Below, one piece after another: positions 50,951-60,722 of a DNA stretch of 64,000 bases (the first letter of the stretch is position 1; every line of letters begins with the position of its first letter). The notes beneath the pieces were generated by a model. It ran no database searches. It worked only from the letters and a program-made list of their open reading frames with translations, and was not told the origin of the DNA. This stretch comes from Tessaracoccus coleopterorum (lineage in GTDB: Bacteria > Actinomycetota > Actinomycetes > Propionibacteriales > Propionibacteriaceae): positions 558,001-622,000 of the forward strand of contig NZ_JAANIJ010000001.1 of the NCBI RefSeq assembly GCF_011174705.1. Direction: 5' to 3'. A program made the translations under genes and the position numbers.

Positions 50951-51315
50951 GGACGAGACGGCCAGATGATCGCGGCTGGAAACAGCTGAGGAAAGTCCGG
51001 ACTCCACAGAGCAGGGTGGTGGGTAACGCCCACCCGGGCAACCCGCGGGACAGTGCCACAGAAAACAGACCGCCTGGCGACAGGTAAGGGTGAAACGGTG
51101 GTGTAAGAGACCACCAGCACCCCAGGTGACTGGGTGGCTAGGTAAACCCCACTCGGAGCAAGACCAAGAAGGCCGACCCTAGGGTCGGCCGCGGACGCCG
51201 CTTGAGCGCTGCTCGCGCGAGGCGTTCGGGTAGGTTGCATGAGCCCATCGGCAACGGTGGGCCTCAGATAGATGATCATCCGTCGACAGAATCCGGCTTA
51301 CCGGCCGTCTCGTCC
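50951..51315 (+). ncRNA. rnpB: RNase P RNA (class A)
   Basis: The catalytic RNA that matures tRNA 5' ends. Diagnostic stretches are GAGGAAAGTCCGGACTCCAC, GGTAAGGGTGAAACGGTGG, AGACCACCAGC and, near the 3' end, GACAGAATCCGGCTTACCGG. The ends are fixed by a perfect 13-bp P1 helix: GGACGAGACGGCC (50951-50963) pairs with GGCCGTCTCGTCC (51303-51315). A -10 box lies 7 bp upstream. Confidence 0.95.
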
Positions 51316-51362
51316 CCCACTCCCGGCGCCGGCTCCCTGCTCTCCGCCCCCCCGGGACCCCT

Positions 51363-51417
51363 GGAAAAATCGGCCAGTGGCCCATTCTGGTCGGTCACGC
51401 TGGAAGTATCGGCCACC
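51363..51417 (+). repeat. 55-bp hairpin repeat, copy 2
   Basis: GGAAAAATCGGCCAGTGGCC, ATTCTGGTCGGTCACGCTG, then GAAGTATCGGCCACC. Differs from copy 3 at three of 55 positions. Confidence 0.8.
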
Positions 51418-51445
51418 GACCCGACGCCCGGCCCCATCGCACCCC

Positions 51446-51500
51446 GGAAAAATCGGCCAGTAGCCCATTCTGGTCGGTCACGCTGAAAGTAACGGCCACC
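51446..51500 (+). repeat. 55-bp hairpin repeat, copy 3
   Basis: GGAAAAATCGGCCAGTAGCC, ATTCTGGTCGGTCACGCTG, then AAAGTAACGGCCACC. ATCGGCCAG and CTGGTCGGT form a 9-bp stem that needs two G-U pairs in the plus-strand RNA. Confidence 0.8.
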
Positions 51501-51557
51501 GTCCAGGCAGACCCAGGCGCACCGGCGTACCTACCCGTCACTCCGACGCGGCGCCCG

Positions 51558-51614
51558 GTCATGGTCGGCCAGTAACCCATTCCGGTCGGGCACCGCCGGA
51601 GAGATCAAGTCACC
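51558..51614 (+). repeat. 55-bp hairpin repeat, copy 4 (diverged)
   Basis: GGTCGGCCAGTAACCCATTC, then CGGTCGGGCACC; the A-run is lost and the 3' half is divergent. Confidence 0.55.
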
Positions 51615-51681
51615 GCCCCTGGAGCAGCAGCCGGACGGACGCAACAGGGCACACCCTGTGGCGGAGAGCGGGAATGACGGG

Positions 51682-51740
51682 GTCAGTTGCCGATTCTTTC
51701 GGCCGGACCGACCAGAATGGGCTACTGGCCGATTTTTCCG
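51682..51740 (-). repeat. 55-bp hairpin repeat, copy 5 (inverted)
   Basis: On the minus strand GGAAAAATCGGCCAGTAGCC, ATTCTGGTCGGTC, a changed spacer (CGGCCGAAAGA), then ATCGGCAACTGAC. The first 34 bp match copy 3 exactly. Confidence 0.75.
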
Positions 51741-51845
51741 GTTGGGTTCGGTGGTTCAGCGGCCGACACCCGTTCGACCCACTACTCCCGATCGGCTCGG
51801 CACCAGCGCACACCTCGGGGCACCCGGCGGCCCGCCTCAGACCGG

Positions 51846-53277
51846 TCAGTCGGCCCGCGAGACCTCGGCCCTGCCCTCAACCAGATCGACGGCGTCGATC
51901 CTGACCCGGACCTCCGTGCCGACGTCCTCGGCCCCGCCTCGACCCTCAACTCAACGGCCGGGTCGGCGATCTGGACCGTACCCGCCCCGTTCTTCGGGTT
52001 GACGTCCGTGATCACGCCGTCGAACACCTCACCCACCCGCGTCGACAGCACCAGTGCCTCTGCCAGGTCGACGACGCCGCGCTCGTAGGCGTTCGCGGAA
52101 CGACTCGACTCCGCCATCTCCTCCGGCAGCACAGAAAGGCCGGCAACGGCCCAGTCCGGCACCGGCAGGCTGTTGAGCAGGCTGTGGCAGATCTCAAGCA
52201 CGTAGCGATCCACCAGGCGCCGCAGCGGCGCCGTGGCATGCGCGTACGGCGCGGCGAGCGCGGCATGCTCGAGGTTTCCCTCGGGCAACTCGTGGTCAAA
52301 AGCCACATAGCCGGCGCCCCGGAAAAGCATGGTGCACTTCGTCAGCGCAGCGAGCTGGGCGGGCACCTCCGGGGAGAGCGACCGCACGAAGTCCGGGTAG
52401 CTCATCGCCTTCGGCCACTCGACTCCCAGCGCCCGCACGGAGCGACGCAGCTTGTCGATCGACCACTTCTCGGCCGGCGGCAGCGTGCGCAGGATCCCGA
52501 CCCGCCCATCCAGCATCGTGCGGGCGGCGGCGAAGCCCGTCAGCAGCGAGATCTGCGCGTTCCAGGCCTCCACCGGGTCGAGCGACCTGAACGCCAGCTC
52601 CCAGGTGCCGTCACGTTCGACGATCTCCTGGTCGGGCAGGTTGAGCGACACGCCTCCCGCGCGATCTCCAGCCGCTCGCGCAGCCGCCCCACCTCGGGCA
52701 GCAATGCGATGCTGGGGTGCGCCGTCCCTTTGGTGAGGTCGTCCTGGGCACCCGCGTAGCTGAGCTTCGCCCGGCTCAGCACCATCGCCCGCGTGAGCGA
52801 CACGTCGGCCAGCTCGCCCTCGGCGTCGAGGCGCAGCTCCCACAGCATGGCCGGGCGGGGTGTCCCGTCGGCGAGCAGGGAGGCGGCGCCCTCGCTCAGC
52901 ACCTCTGGGTGCAGCGGGATCCGCGCGCCGGGTGCGTATTTCGTCTGGCCGCGACGGTGGGTCTCGGCCTCCAGCGCGGTGCCCGTCCGCACGAAGTGGC
53001 CGACGTCGGAGATCGCGTACCGCACAAGGTAACCGTCCCCGTCGCGTTCGATCTGCATCGCCTGATCGAGGTCGGTGGAGGCGGCGGGGTCGATCGTGAC
53101 GAACTCGATGTCCGTCCGGTCGGTGTGGCCCGGCGCCGGGAGCGACGCCGCTTTCTGCGCGTCGGCCAGCACATCGGCGGGGAATGCCTTGGGCAGATCG
53201 AGCCGTTCCTGCAGCTGGCCCAGCCCCTCGCGGAGCTGCGTCGGCACGTCGTCCATCCCGATGTGTGCCACGGACAT
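51846..53277 (-). CDS. RNB-domain ribonuclease (RNase II family)
   Basis: A 3'-5' exoribonuclease of about 478 residues. The RNB active-site acidic cluster is in FVTIDPAASTDLDQAMQIE, followed by VRYAISDVGHFV, RGQTKYAPGARIPLHP, LSEGAASLLADGTPRPAM and YAHATAPLRRLVDRY. There is little room for an N-terminal cold-shock domain, and the C-terminal domain is a short S1-like end (GEVFDGVITDVNP). Base losses near 52652 and 51934; with the second restored the gene ends at 51846. It follows the zinc-ribbon gene, whose stop lies 1 bp upstream. Confidence 0.9.
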
Positions 53278-53278
53278 G

Positions 53279-54019
53279 TCAGAGACCCGACTCCGGGGTC
53301 CGCACCAGGATCCGGTCGCACTCGACGCAGCGCAGCACCTGGTTGGCCGGCGCGCGGCGGTAGGTGTCCAGGTCTGACGGCGTGAGCTGCAGCTGGCAGC
53401 CCCCGCAGCGGCCCGCCTTCAGCGGGGCCGCGCCGAGCCCGGACGAGGCCCGCATCTTCTCGTACAGCCTCACCAGGTCGGACGGCAGGCCTGCGGCGAT
53501 CGGGCCGCGGGTCGTCACGAGGTCGGCCGACTCCCTGCGCAGCTTCTCGACGGCGACGTCACGGGCCGCGACCTCGTCACGCAGCCGCGTCTCCACCTCG
53601 GCCTTCTGCGTGGCGATCCTGTCGCGGTGCGACGTGGCCTCCTCGAGCTGGCCCATCACCTCGAGCTGGGCATCCTCCAGCTCGCCGATCCGACGGGTGA
53701 GGTGCGCAACCTCGTCGCTCAGCGAGCGCAGCACCTTCGGGTCGCTGATGGAGCCGTCGTCGACCCGCTGCTGGTCGCGCTCGAGCCGCGCCTTGACCGG
53801 GGCCAGGTCGGATTCTGCCTTATCCACCGCAACGGTCAGGTCGTCGACCTCGATGTTGGATGCGATCAGCTCGTCGGTGACGCCCTGCCGGGCCTCCATC
53901 AGAGCCGCGATCGCCTTGTGCTGGGGCAAGGTGCGGGCCGCGTGCTGCACCCGGGCGATCTCGGAATCGAGGTCGGCGAGGGTGAGCAGTGTGTGTTGAA
54001 CTGCGGGTTCGGCGAGCAT
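53279..54019 (-). CDS. Coiled-coil zinc ribbon protein (CdsZ/DUF164 type)
   Basis: An intact 246-residue protein. A long coiled coil fills residues 10-175 (RVQHAARTLPQHKAIAALME, ESDLAPVKARLERDQQ, VAHLTRRIGELEDAQLE). The C-terminal C4 zinc ribbon has CGGCQLQLTPSDLD and LRCVECDRIL. Related proteins are widespread in actinobacteria and Chlamydia; the molecular role is unclear, perhaps nucleic acid or chaperone related. The stop almost touches the RNB nuclease ATG, so the two are cotranscribed. glmM lies 63 bp upstream. Confidence 0.9.
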   Translation of the reverse strand: MLAEPAVQHTLLTLADLDSEIARVQHAARTLPQHKAIAALMEARQGVTDELIASNIEVDDLTVAVDKAESDLAPVKARLERDQQRVDDGSISDPKVLRSLSDEVAHLTRRIGELEDAQLEVMGQLEEATSHRDRIATQKAEVETRLRDEVAARDVAVEKLRRESADLVTTRGPIAAGLPSDLVRLYEKMRASSGLGAAPLKAGRCGGCQLQLTPSDLDTYRRAPANQVLRCVECDRILVRTPESGL

Positions 54020-54082
54020 TCAGCAATCCTTTATCCAGTTGACGTGGGGACCACCCTACTAGCGCGCGGCGCCCTCACCGCA

Positions 54083-55433
54083 TCAGAGCGCGAGACGGTC
54101 CTTCACCCGGGCAGCGAGCGACTCGGCGAGTTCCTGCGCCTTCTCCAGCGTGGGTGCCTCGACCATGACCCTGACGACCGGCTCCGTGCCCGATGGACGG
54201 AGCAGGACGCGTCCCCCGTTGCCGAGTTCCCGGGCCGCGGCGGTGACGGCCGACTGCACCTCGTTGTCGATGCCCGCCCGCAGCTTGTCGACGCCGCGCA
54301 CGTTGATCACGACCTGCGGCAGCACCGTCATGACGGAGGCGAGGTCCTTCAGGGATCGCCCCGTGGAGAGCATCCGGGCGGCCAGGTGCAGGGCGGTCAG
54401 CGTGCCGTCGCCGGTGTTGGCGAACTCGGAGATGATGACGTGCCCCGACTGCTCGCCGCCGAGCGCGAAGCCGTTGGCATTCATCGACTCGAGAACGTAC
54501 CGGTCACCGACCTTCGTCTGATCAACCCGGATGCCGTGTTCGCGCATCGCGTTGGTGAGGCCCAGGTTGCTCATCACGGTGGCGACCAACGTGTCGGAGT
54601 GCAGCCGGTGGTCCTCCTTCATGGCGATCGCCAGGATCGCGAGGATCTTGTCGCCGTCGACGAGGTGCCCCTCGGCGTCGACGGCGAGGCAGCGGTCGGC
54701 GTCGCCGTCGAGCGCGACACCGAGGTCGGCCCCTCCTGCACCACGCGCGCCTGGACCGCACCCATGTGGGTCGATCCGGCGTCGTCGTTGATGTTCCAGC
54801 CGTCGGGCTCGGCGTGGATCGCGATGATCTCTGCGCCGAGCGCCCGGAACGCCGCCAGAGCGGTGTCGTAGGCCGCGCCGTGTGCGCAGTCGACGACGAC
54901 CTTGAGTCCCTCGAGCGTCGCGCCCTCACCGAGCGAGCCGACGAGGTGGTCCACGTACCGTGAGACGGCGGTGTAGTCGCTGCGCACCCGCCCGACCGCG
55001 CTGCCGGTGGGACGGTGCCACGTCTCGCCCATCCGGGCCTCGATGGCGTCCTCCAGGTAGTCGTCCAGCTTGACGCCGCCCTTGGAGAAGAACTTGATGC
55101 CGTTGTCCGGCATCGGGTTGTGGGACGCGGAAATCATCACGCCGAGGTCGGTCGCCAGGTCGTTGACGAGGTAGGCGACCGCGGGAGTGGGAACGACCCC
55201 GAGTCGGATCACGTCGACGCCTGCCGACGCGAGGCCTGCGACGACGGCGGCCTCCAGGAACTCGCCGCTCGCCCGCGGATCCCGCCCGACCACGGCCACG
55301 GGCCGGTGTCCGTTGAACGCGCCCGCCTCCCGAGGATGTGCGCCGCCGCAACCGAGAGGTTCAGCGCCAGTTCGGCGGTCAGTTCTTCATTCGCGACGCC
55401 ACGGACGCCGTCGGTACCAAATAGTCGAGCCAC
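54083..55433 (-). CDS. glmM: Phosphoglucosamine mutase GlmM
   Basis: Converts glucosamine-6-phosphate to glucosamine-1-phosphate for UDP-GlcNAc and peptidoglycan. About 451 residues. Motifs: [18 protein letters not shown], phospho-serine loop [18 protein letters not shown], metal loop [15 protein letters not shown], sugar-binding GGEQSGHVI and phosphate-binding [14 protein letters not shown]. Base losses near 55325 and 54730. GTG 55433 is 7 bp after TATGGT; an in-frame ATG at 55445 would add MVAC. It is near rpsI-rplM, as usual in actinobacteria. Confidence 0.95.
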
Positions 55434-55440
55434 GCACGCA

Positions 55441-55446
55441 ACCATA
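55441..55446 (-). promoter_or_regulatory. -10 box of glmM (leaderless)
   Basis: TATGGT on the minus strand, 7 bp before GTG 55433. Confidence 0.4.
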
Positions 55447-55496
55447 GCCGAATCGCTCGCCCCGACTGAGCGGCCACATCCCCGGAAATGGCAAAA

Positions 55497-55522
55497 GCGC
55501 CCATCCGCGAACGGATGGGCGC
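55497..55522 (-). terminator. Intrinsic terminator of rplM-rpsI
   Basis: GCGCCCATCCG, loop TTCG, CGGATGGGCGC on the minus strand, followed by TTTTGCC. A perfect 11-bp stem with a stable tetraloop and T-tract, 12 bp after the rpsI stop. Confidence 0.9.
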
Positions 55523-55534
55523 CTCGGCCGAGGA

Positions 55535-56068
55535 TCAGCGCTTGCTGTACTGCGGGCCTTGCGGGCCTTCTTGAGACCGGCCTTCTTACGCTCGATGATG
55601 CGGGCGTCACGGGTCAGCATGCCGGCCTTCTTGAGGGCGGCGCGCGAAGCGTCGGCGTCAACCTCGTTGAGGGCGCGGGCGACGCCGAGGCGAAGCGCAC
55701 CGGCCTGGCCGGTCACGCCGCCACCGTCGATGCGGGCGATCACGTCGTAGGACCCGGCGACACCGGCGACCGCGAAGGGATCGCTCACGTGCTGCTGGTG
55801 CACCTTGTTCGGGAAGTAGTCCTCGAGGGTGCGGCCGTTGATCTTCCACGAACCGGAGCCCGGGACGATGCGGACGCGGGCGACGGCCTCCTTGCGGCGA
55901 CCCGTGCCGTAGCCGGGGCCACGACGGCGGGCCGGACGTCCGCGCCGGCCGCAGCGGCCGGGTTGGAGTCGGAGCGGTAGGCGATCTCGCGGTCCTGGTC
56001 GTCGACGAAGGGGTGATCTCTTCTGCGACGGTCTCTTCGACGTTCTCAGTCATCTGGTTCTCACTCAC
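55535..56068 (-). CDS. rpsI: 30S ribosomal protein uS9
   Basis: Small-subunit ribosomal protein of about 178 residues with a longer acidic N-terminal extension ([15 protein letters not shown]), as in other actinobacteria. The conserved body has [52 protein letters not shown] and the C-terminal KKARKAPQYSKR. Base losses occur near 56013, 55935 and 55558. The last changes the essential tail that reaches the ribosomal P-site, which strongly suggests a sequencing artefact. GTG 56068 overlaps the rplM stop by 4 bp. Confidence 0.96.
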
Positions 56069-56507
56069 TGGGCGATCTGGGTGATCTCGTAGGGCTGCGG
56101 CTTCTGCGCAGCGTGCGGGTGCTCAGGGCCGGCGTAGACCTTGAGCTTGCCGATCAGCTGACGGCTCAGCTTGTTCTTCGGCAGCATGCCCCACACGGCG
56201 CGCTCGACGGCCTTGCGAGGATCCTTCTCCAGCAGCTCACCGATGGAGATGGCCTTCAGACCACCCGGGCGACCCGAGTGCGAGTAACGCATCGACTTGG
56301 TGCTCTTGTTGCCGGTGACGGCAATCTTGGAGGCGTTGACGATGACGACGAAGTCGCCGCCGTCGATGTGGGGGCGTAGGTGGCCTTGTGCTTGCCCCGC
56401 AGCAGGGTCGCAGCGGCCACGGCGAGACGCCCGAGGACGATGTCCTCGGCGTCGATCACATGCCAGTTCCGGGCGATTTCGCCTGGCTTCGGGGTGTACG
56501 TAGACAC
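56065..56507 (-). CDS. rplM: 50S ribosomal protein uL13
   Basis: Large-subunit ribosomal protein of about 147 residues. Seen are [75 protein letters not shown] and [19 protein letters not shown]. One base loss near 56373. It is cotranscribed with rpsI. The 208 bp between this gene and the divergent EF-G2 gene hold its leader; on the minus strand a TAAGCT box near 56610 could be the -10, leaving an untranslated leader of about 90 bases. Confidence 0.96.
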
Positions 56508-56704
56508 GGAGGCAGACCAACTTCCATTCAATACAAAACAGTGTGCGATGCGCCGGAGGCGTCGACCGGGAGGTCGCACAGGCCACCCTGCGCGCAACAG
56601 CTACCTAGCTTAGTTCGGCATACGGCTCTGCGCAAAATCGACGGAGACCGCGGTAGCCCAGACAGATTATCGGAGGGTGGCCGCGGGGCGCAAAGTCGGA
56701 GCAC

Positions 56705-56710
56705 TACGCT
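56705..56710 (+). promoter_or_regulatory. -10 box of the EF-G2 gene
   Basis: TACGCT, 5 bp before ATG 56716. Confidence 0.35.
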
Positions 56711-56715
56711 GAAGC

Positions 56716-58791
56716 ATGGCCTCAAAGACGAGTTCCCAGATTGCCGTGACGTCGCCGGATGATGTACGCAACGTCGTACTCATCGGCGCCAGCGGCTCGG
56801 GCAAAACCACGCTGTTTGAACACCTCCTCCGAGCCCGCATCGAGGGCTACCGCGGGGAGAAAGACACCCCGGATCGCGGGGCGTCCCTGACCCTTGCGTC
56901 GATCCCGGCCATCGACGTGCAGATCAATCTCCTGGATGCGCCGGGGCATCCCGACTTCGTCGGCGAGCTCCGCGCGGGCCTCCGCGCGGCGGACGCGGCG
57001 ATCTTTGTGATCGCGGCCGGCGACGACATCGACCCCACCACCGTCGCACTCTGGGAGGAATGCGGACAGGTGTCGATGCCCGCATCATCGCCATCACGAA
57101 GCTCGACCAGGGCCGCGCCACCTTCGACGACATGGTCGCCGCATGTGTCGCCACGTTCGGCGAGGGTGTGATCCCCGCCCTGATCCCGCTGGTGGACGAC
57201 GGCGCCAACATCGGCAACCTCTCCCTGCTCAACAAGCGGGCACACGTCTACTCCAGCGGCACCCGCGTCGCCCGCGACGCGACGTCCGAGGAGATGGCCC
57301 TCATCGAGGAGAAGCGCGCGCCGCTCCTCGAGGCGATCATCACGGAGGTCCAGGACGACGACCTCATGGAGCGCTACCTCGAGGGCGAGGAGATCGCCGT
57401 CGACGAGGCCCATTCCGCCCTGCTGCGGGCCGTCACCGGCGCCCGCTTCTTCCCCGTGCTGCCCGCGCACACCACGAGCGACAAGGGCACCGAGGAACTG
57501 CTGCGCTGGATCGAGAAGGGCTTCCCTCCCCGTCCCTGCACCCCGTTCCGATGACCACCACCCCTGGCGGCGCCACCCTGCCGCAGGTCATGTGCGACCC
57601 CGACGCGCCTCTGGTCGCCCAGGTGATCCGCACCACATCCGACAGCTACGCGGGTAAGACGGCGCTTGTGCGCATCTTCGCCGGCCGGATCCGCCCGACG
57701 ACGTCATCCACGTCTCAGGGCACCGCGAGCTGTTCGGCGCCGAACCCGATCCGTTGCACCCGGACCACGACGACGAAGAGCGGGTCGGACCGATCTCGGC
57801 GCCGGCCGGGCTGGAGTTCGTCACGCTGCGCGACGCCATCGCGGGCGAGATCGTCCTGGTGACGCGCCTCACCCGGGCCGAGACCGGCGACACGCTCTCT
57901 GCCCTCGATCGTCCCGCGCTGGTCGAGCCCTGGGAACTGCCCACCCCGCTGCTGCCGGTGGCGCTCACCGCCCCGACCCGGGCCGACTCGGACAAGCTGA
58001 CGGCGGCGCTCCACAGGCTCTCGGTGGAGGATGCCACGATCCGCCTCGAGCGCAACGCCGAGACCGAGCAGCAGGTGCTGTGGGTGATGGGTCAGGCGCA
58101 GAAGGACCTCATCTTGTCGCACCTGCGCGACAAGTTGTCGCTCAAGGTCGTAGAGGAGGACGTGCGGGTCCCGCTCCGGGAGACCTTCCTCACGCCGGTC
58201 AAGGGCCTCGGCCGCAACGTCAAGCAGTCGGGCGGCCACGGCCAGTACGCGGTGTGCAACGTCGAGGTGACGCCGCTGGGGCGCGGGCCGGCTTCGAGTT
58301 CGTCGACAAGGTGGTGGGCGGGGCCGTGCCCGCGCCTACATCGCCTCTGTCGAGAAGGGCCTCACCCAGCAGATGGCGCACGGCACCCGCTTCGGCGTCC
58401 CACCGTCGACATCCGCGTCACGCTGTACGACGGCAAGTCCCACTCCGTCGACTCCTCCGACATGGCCTTCCAGGTCTCCGGGCAGCTGGCCCTGCGTGAC
58501 GCCGCCGAGAAGGGCAGCGTCGGGGTCCTGGAGCCTGTCGACCGCGTGAAGGTGCGCATCGCGGACTCCTACCTGGGCGCCGTCCTGACCGACCTCGGCT
58601 CCCGCCGGGCCCAGGTCCAGGGGAGCGACCTCGACGGTGTCGGTCACGCGACCGTCGAGGCCCTCGTGCCGCAGATCGAGCTGGTCAGCTACCCGATCGA
58701 TCTGCGCGGGCTCGCGCAGGGCACCGGGTCGTTCAGCCGCGAGTTCAGCGGCTACGAGCTGATGCCCGAGGAACTCTGGCCGGCCCGGTAG
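56716..58791 (+). CDS. Elongation factor G-like GTPase EF-G2
   Basis: A translational-GTPase homologue of about 695 residues. G motifs: G1 [16 protein letters not shown]3 [12 protein letters not shown], and G4 [10 protein letters not shown] where true EF-G has NKxD. Domain IV and V parts are [35 protein letters not shown] and [19 protein letters not shown]. Actinobacterial EF-G2 is distinct from FusA and is thought not to replace it; the role is unsettled. Breaks near 57068, 57530, 57697, 58290, 58330 and 58400. Its 3' end overlaps converging coaBC by about 40 bp. Confidence 0.88.
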
Positions 58792-59974
58792 GCCAGGACG
58801 GCGTCGAGTAGCGCGTCCGCCACGACGCGCTTCGACCCCGCAGCGTCGGCAACCACCTCGTCGGATCGGTCGATCACGACGAGGTGGTTGTCGTCTGCCT
58901 CGAATCCCTTGTGCCAGCCGACCTCGTTGACGGCGAGCAGGTCGGAGCCCTTGCGACGACGCTTGCGACGACCCCGTTCGAGGAGCTCCTCCCCCTGCCC
59001 CGTCTCAGCGGCAAACCCGACGATGGTCTGGCCCTCGCGTCCCTGTTCGACGAGGCCCTTCAGGATGTCGGGGTTCTCCACGAGCGCGATCGAGGCGATG
59101 CCACCGTCCTCCTTCGTCAGCTTGCCGTCGGCCATGACGGCGGGGCGGAAGTCGGCGACGGCGGCCGCCATCACAACCACGTCCGCTTCGGCCGCGAACC
59201 GGCCCATGACCGCGGCGAGGTCCGCCGCGGTGGCGGCGGGTGTCACCTCGACGGCGCCGCCCGCGGCCGCCAGCACGGCGGCCTCGACATTCGACGCCGC
59301 CAGAAGCACGCGGGCCCGCGCGCGGCGGCGGCAGCGGCGATGGCGACGCCCTGCTTCCCGCTCGAGCGGTTGCCGAGGTAGCGCACCGGATCGATCGGTT
59401 CCCTGGTCCCGCCTGCCGACACGGCAACCGTCAGCCCGCCAGGTCGCCGGTGGTTCCCAGCAGTTCGCCGATCCGGGCGTGGATCGCCTCGGGCTCGCTC
59501 ATCCTTCCCGGCCCGGAGTCCCCGCCGGTGAGCGGGCCGTCGTCCGGCCCGATGACGTGGACGCCGCGGGCCCTGAGCGTGGCCATGTTCGCCACGGTCG
59601 CCGGGTGGCCCCACATCTCGGTGTGCATGGCGGGCGCCACGAGCACGGGGGCGCGGGTGGCGAGCAGGGTGGTGCCGAGGAGGTCGGACGCGAGACCGGC
59701 GGCCATCGACGCGAGGGTGTTGGCGGTGGCCGGCGCGACGACGACGAGGTCGGCCTGCTGCCCCAGCGCCACGTGCCGTACGCGGGGCACGTCATCGTGC
59801 ACCGACGTGGTGACGGGGTTGCGGCTGATCGCCTCCCAGGTGGGCTGCCCCACGAACCTCAGCGCGTCCCCGGTGGGACGACGTGTACCTCGTGTCCGTC
59901 CCGATCAGGAGCCGGACCAGCTGGACGGCCTTGTAGGCGGCGATGCCGCCGGTGACACCCACGACTATGAACAT
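58752..59974 (-). CDS. coaBC: Bifunctional CoaBC (PPC synthetase/decarboxylase)
   Basis: Two steps of coenzyme A synthesis. CoaC part: [37 protein letters not shown] with [10 protein letters not shown], the flavin site. CoaB part: [35 protein letters not shown] with [16 protein letters not shown], and [21 protein letters not shown]. About 410 residues. The linker [16 protein letters not shown] is unusually basic. Breaks near 59875, 59440 and 59310. ATG 59974 is 7 bp after AACAAT; the divergent NRDE start is only 35 bp away. Confidence 0.93.
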
Positions 59975-59981
59975 GGCCACG

Positions 59982-59987
59982 ATTGTT
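59982..59987 (-). promoter_or_regulatory. -10 box of coaBC (leaderless)
   Basis: AACAAT on the minus strand, 7 bp before ATG 59974. Confidence 0.4.
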
Positions 59988-59996
59988 GCACCGCGG

Positions 59997-60002
59997 TACG
60001 CT
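59997..60002 (+). promoter_or_regulatory. -10 box of the NRDE gene (leaderless)
   Basis: TACGCT, 7 bp before ATG 60010, 9 bp from the coaBC -10 box on the other strand. Confidence 0.5.
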
Positions 60003-60009
60003 GCGCGGC

Positions 60010-60722
60010 ATGTGCACCGTCGTACTTCGCGTCCCGGAACCCGGCCGGGGCGACGTCCGCATCCTCGCCCTACGCGACGAGGACCCGGACCGGCCGTGGC
60101 GGCCGCTCGGCGCGTGGTGGCCGGAGCGACCCGGGGTGCGCGGGGTCCTCGACGAGCTGGCCGGCGGCGCCTGGCTGGCGCACGACGACCGCAGGCTCGC
60201 CGTTCTGCTCAACAGGGCGGGCGGATCGACGGCGGCCGTGCCTGCCTCGCGCGGCTCGCTTGTGCTCGACTCGGTCGCCGGGCGGCCGCTGCCGGATCCG
60301 CTGACGACGCTCGGCTTCAACCTGGTGGCGGTCGACGCCACCTCCGTCGTCGTGACGTCGTGGGAGTCCGGTCAGCCGCGCAGGGTGACGCTGACGCCGG
60401 GCACCCACATGATCGCCCACGATGACGTCGATGACCCGCACACCGCGCGGGTCGCGGCCTGGCTCGATGCGTTCGCGGCCACGCCCACCGAGGGCGACAC
60501 CTGGTGGGAGGGTGGCTCGACGTGCTCGAGGCCACCACCTCGGTCGGCAACCTCGACGACAGGGCGCTCGTGCGGGACAACCGCCCGCACGGGTTCCCGA
60601 CGCAGACCCTGCTGGTGTGCCTCGCGAGCGTCGGTGCAGACGGCGCAACCGCCGAGATGGTGACGCTGGATCGACCCGGCGTCTGGAACGACCTGGGTCT
60701 CAGAGGACCCCGCCGGAGTTGA
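60010..60722 (+). CDS. NRDE (TANGO2-like) family protein
   Basis: About 238 residues. The start MCTVVLRVPEP gives Cys2, the expected N-terminal nucleophile after Met removal, and LALRDEDPDRPW replaces the usual NRDE signature. LAVLLNRAGG and SRGSLVLDSV follow the TANGO2-like fold, with GFNLVAVDATS later. Family members are poorly characterised and have been linked to heme or acyl-CoA handling. A base loss near 60515. The 3' end overlaps the converging YccF-type gene by 23 bp. Confidence 0.78.

Larger units (their letters stand above)
51316..51845. other. 530-bp gene-free stretch rich in a dispersed repeat
   Basis: No convincing coding sequence. It holds four copies of the 55-bp hairpin repeat (three on plus, one on minus). 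Short frames that cross it, such as those giving KNRPVAHSGRS-like peptides, are translations of the repeat. It separates rnpB from the converging RNB nuclease gene. Confidence 0.7.

Noticed and set aside
51363-51740. Possible CRISPR array
   Set aside because: Repeat spacing is irregular (83, 112 and 124 bp), copies occur on both strands, one more lies 26 kb away, and no cas genes are near.
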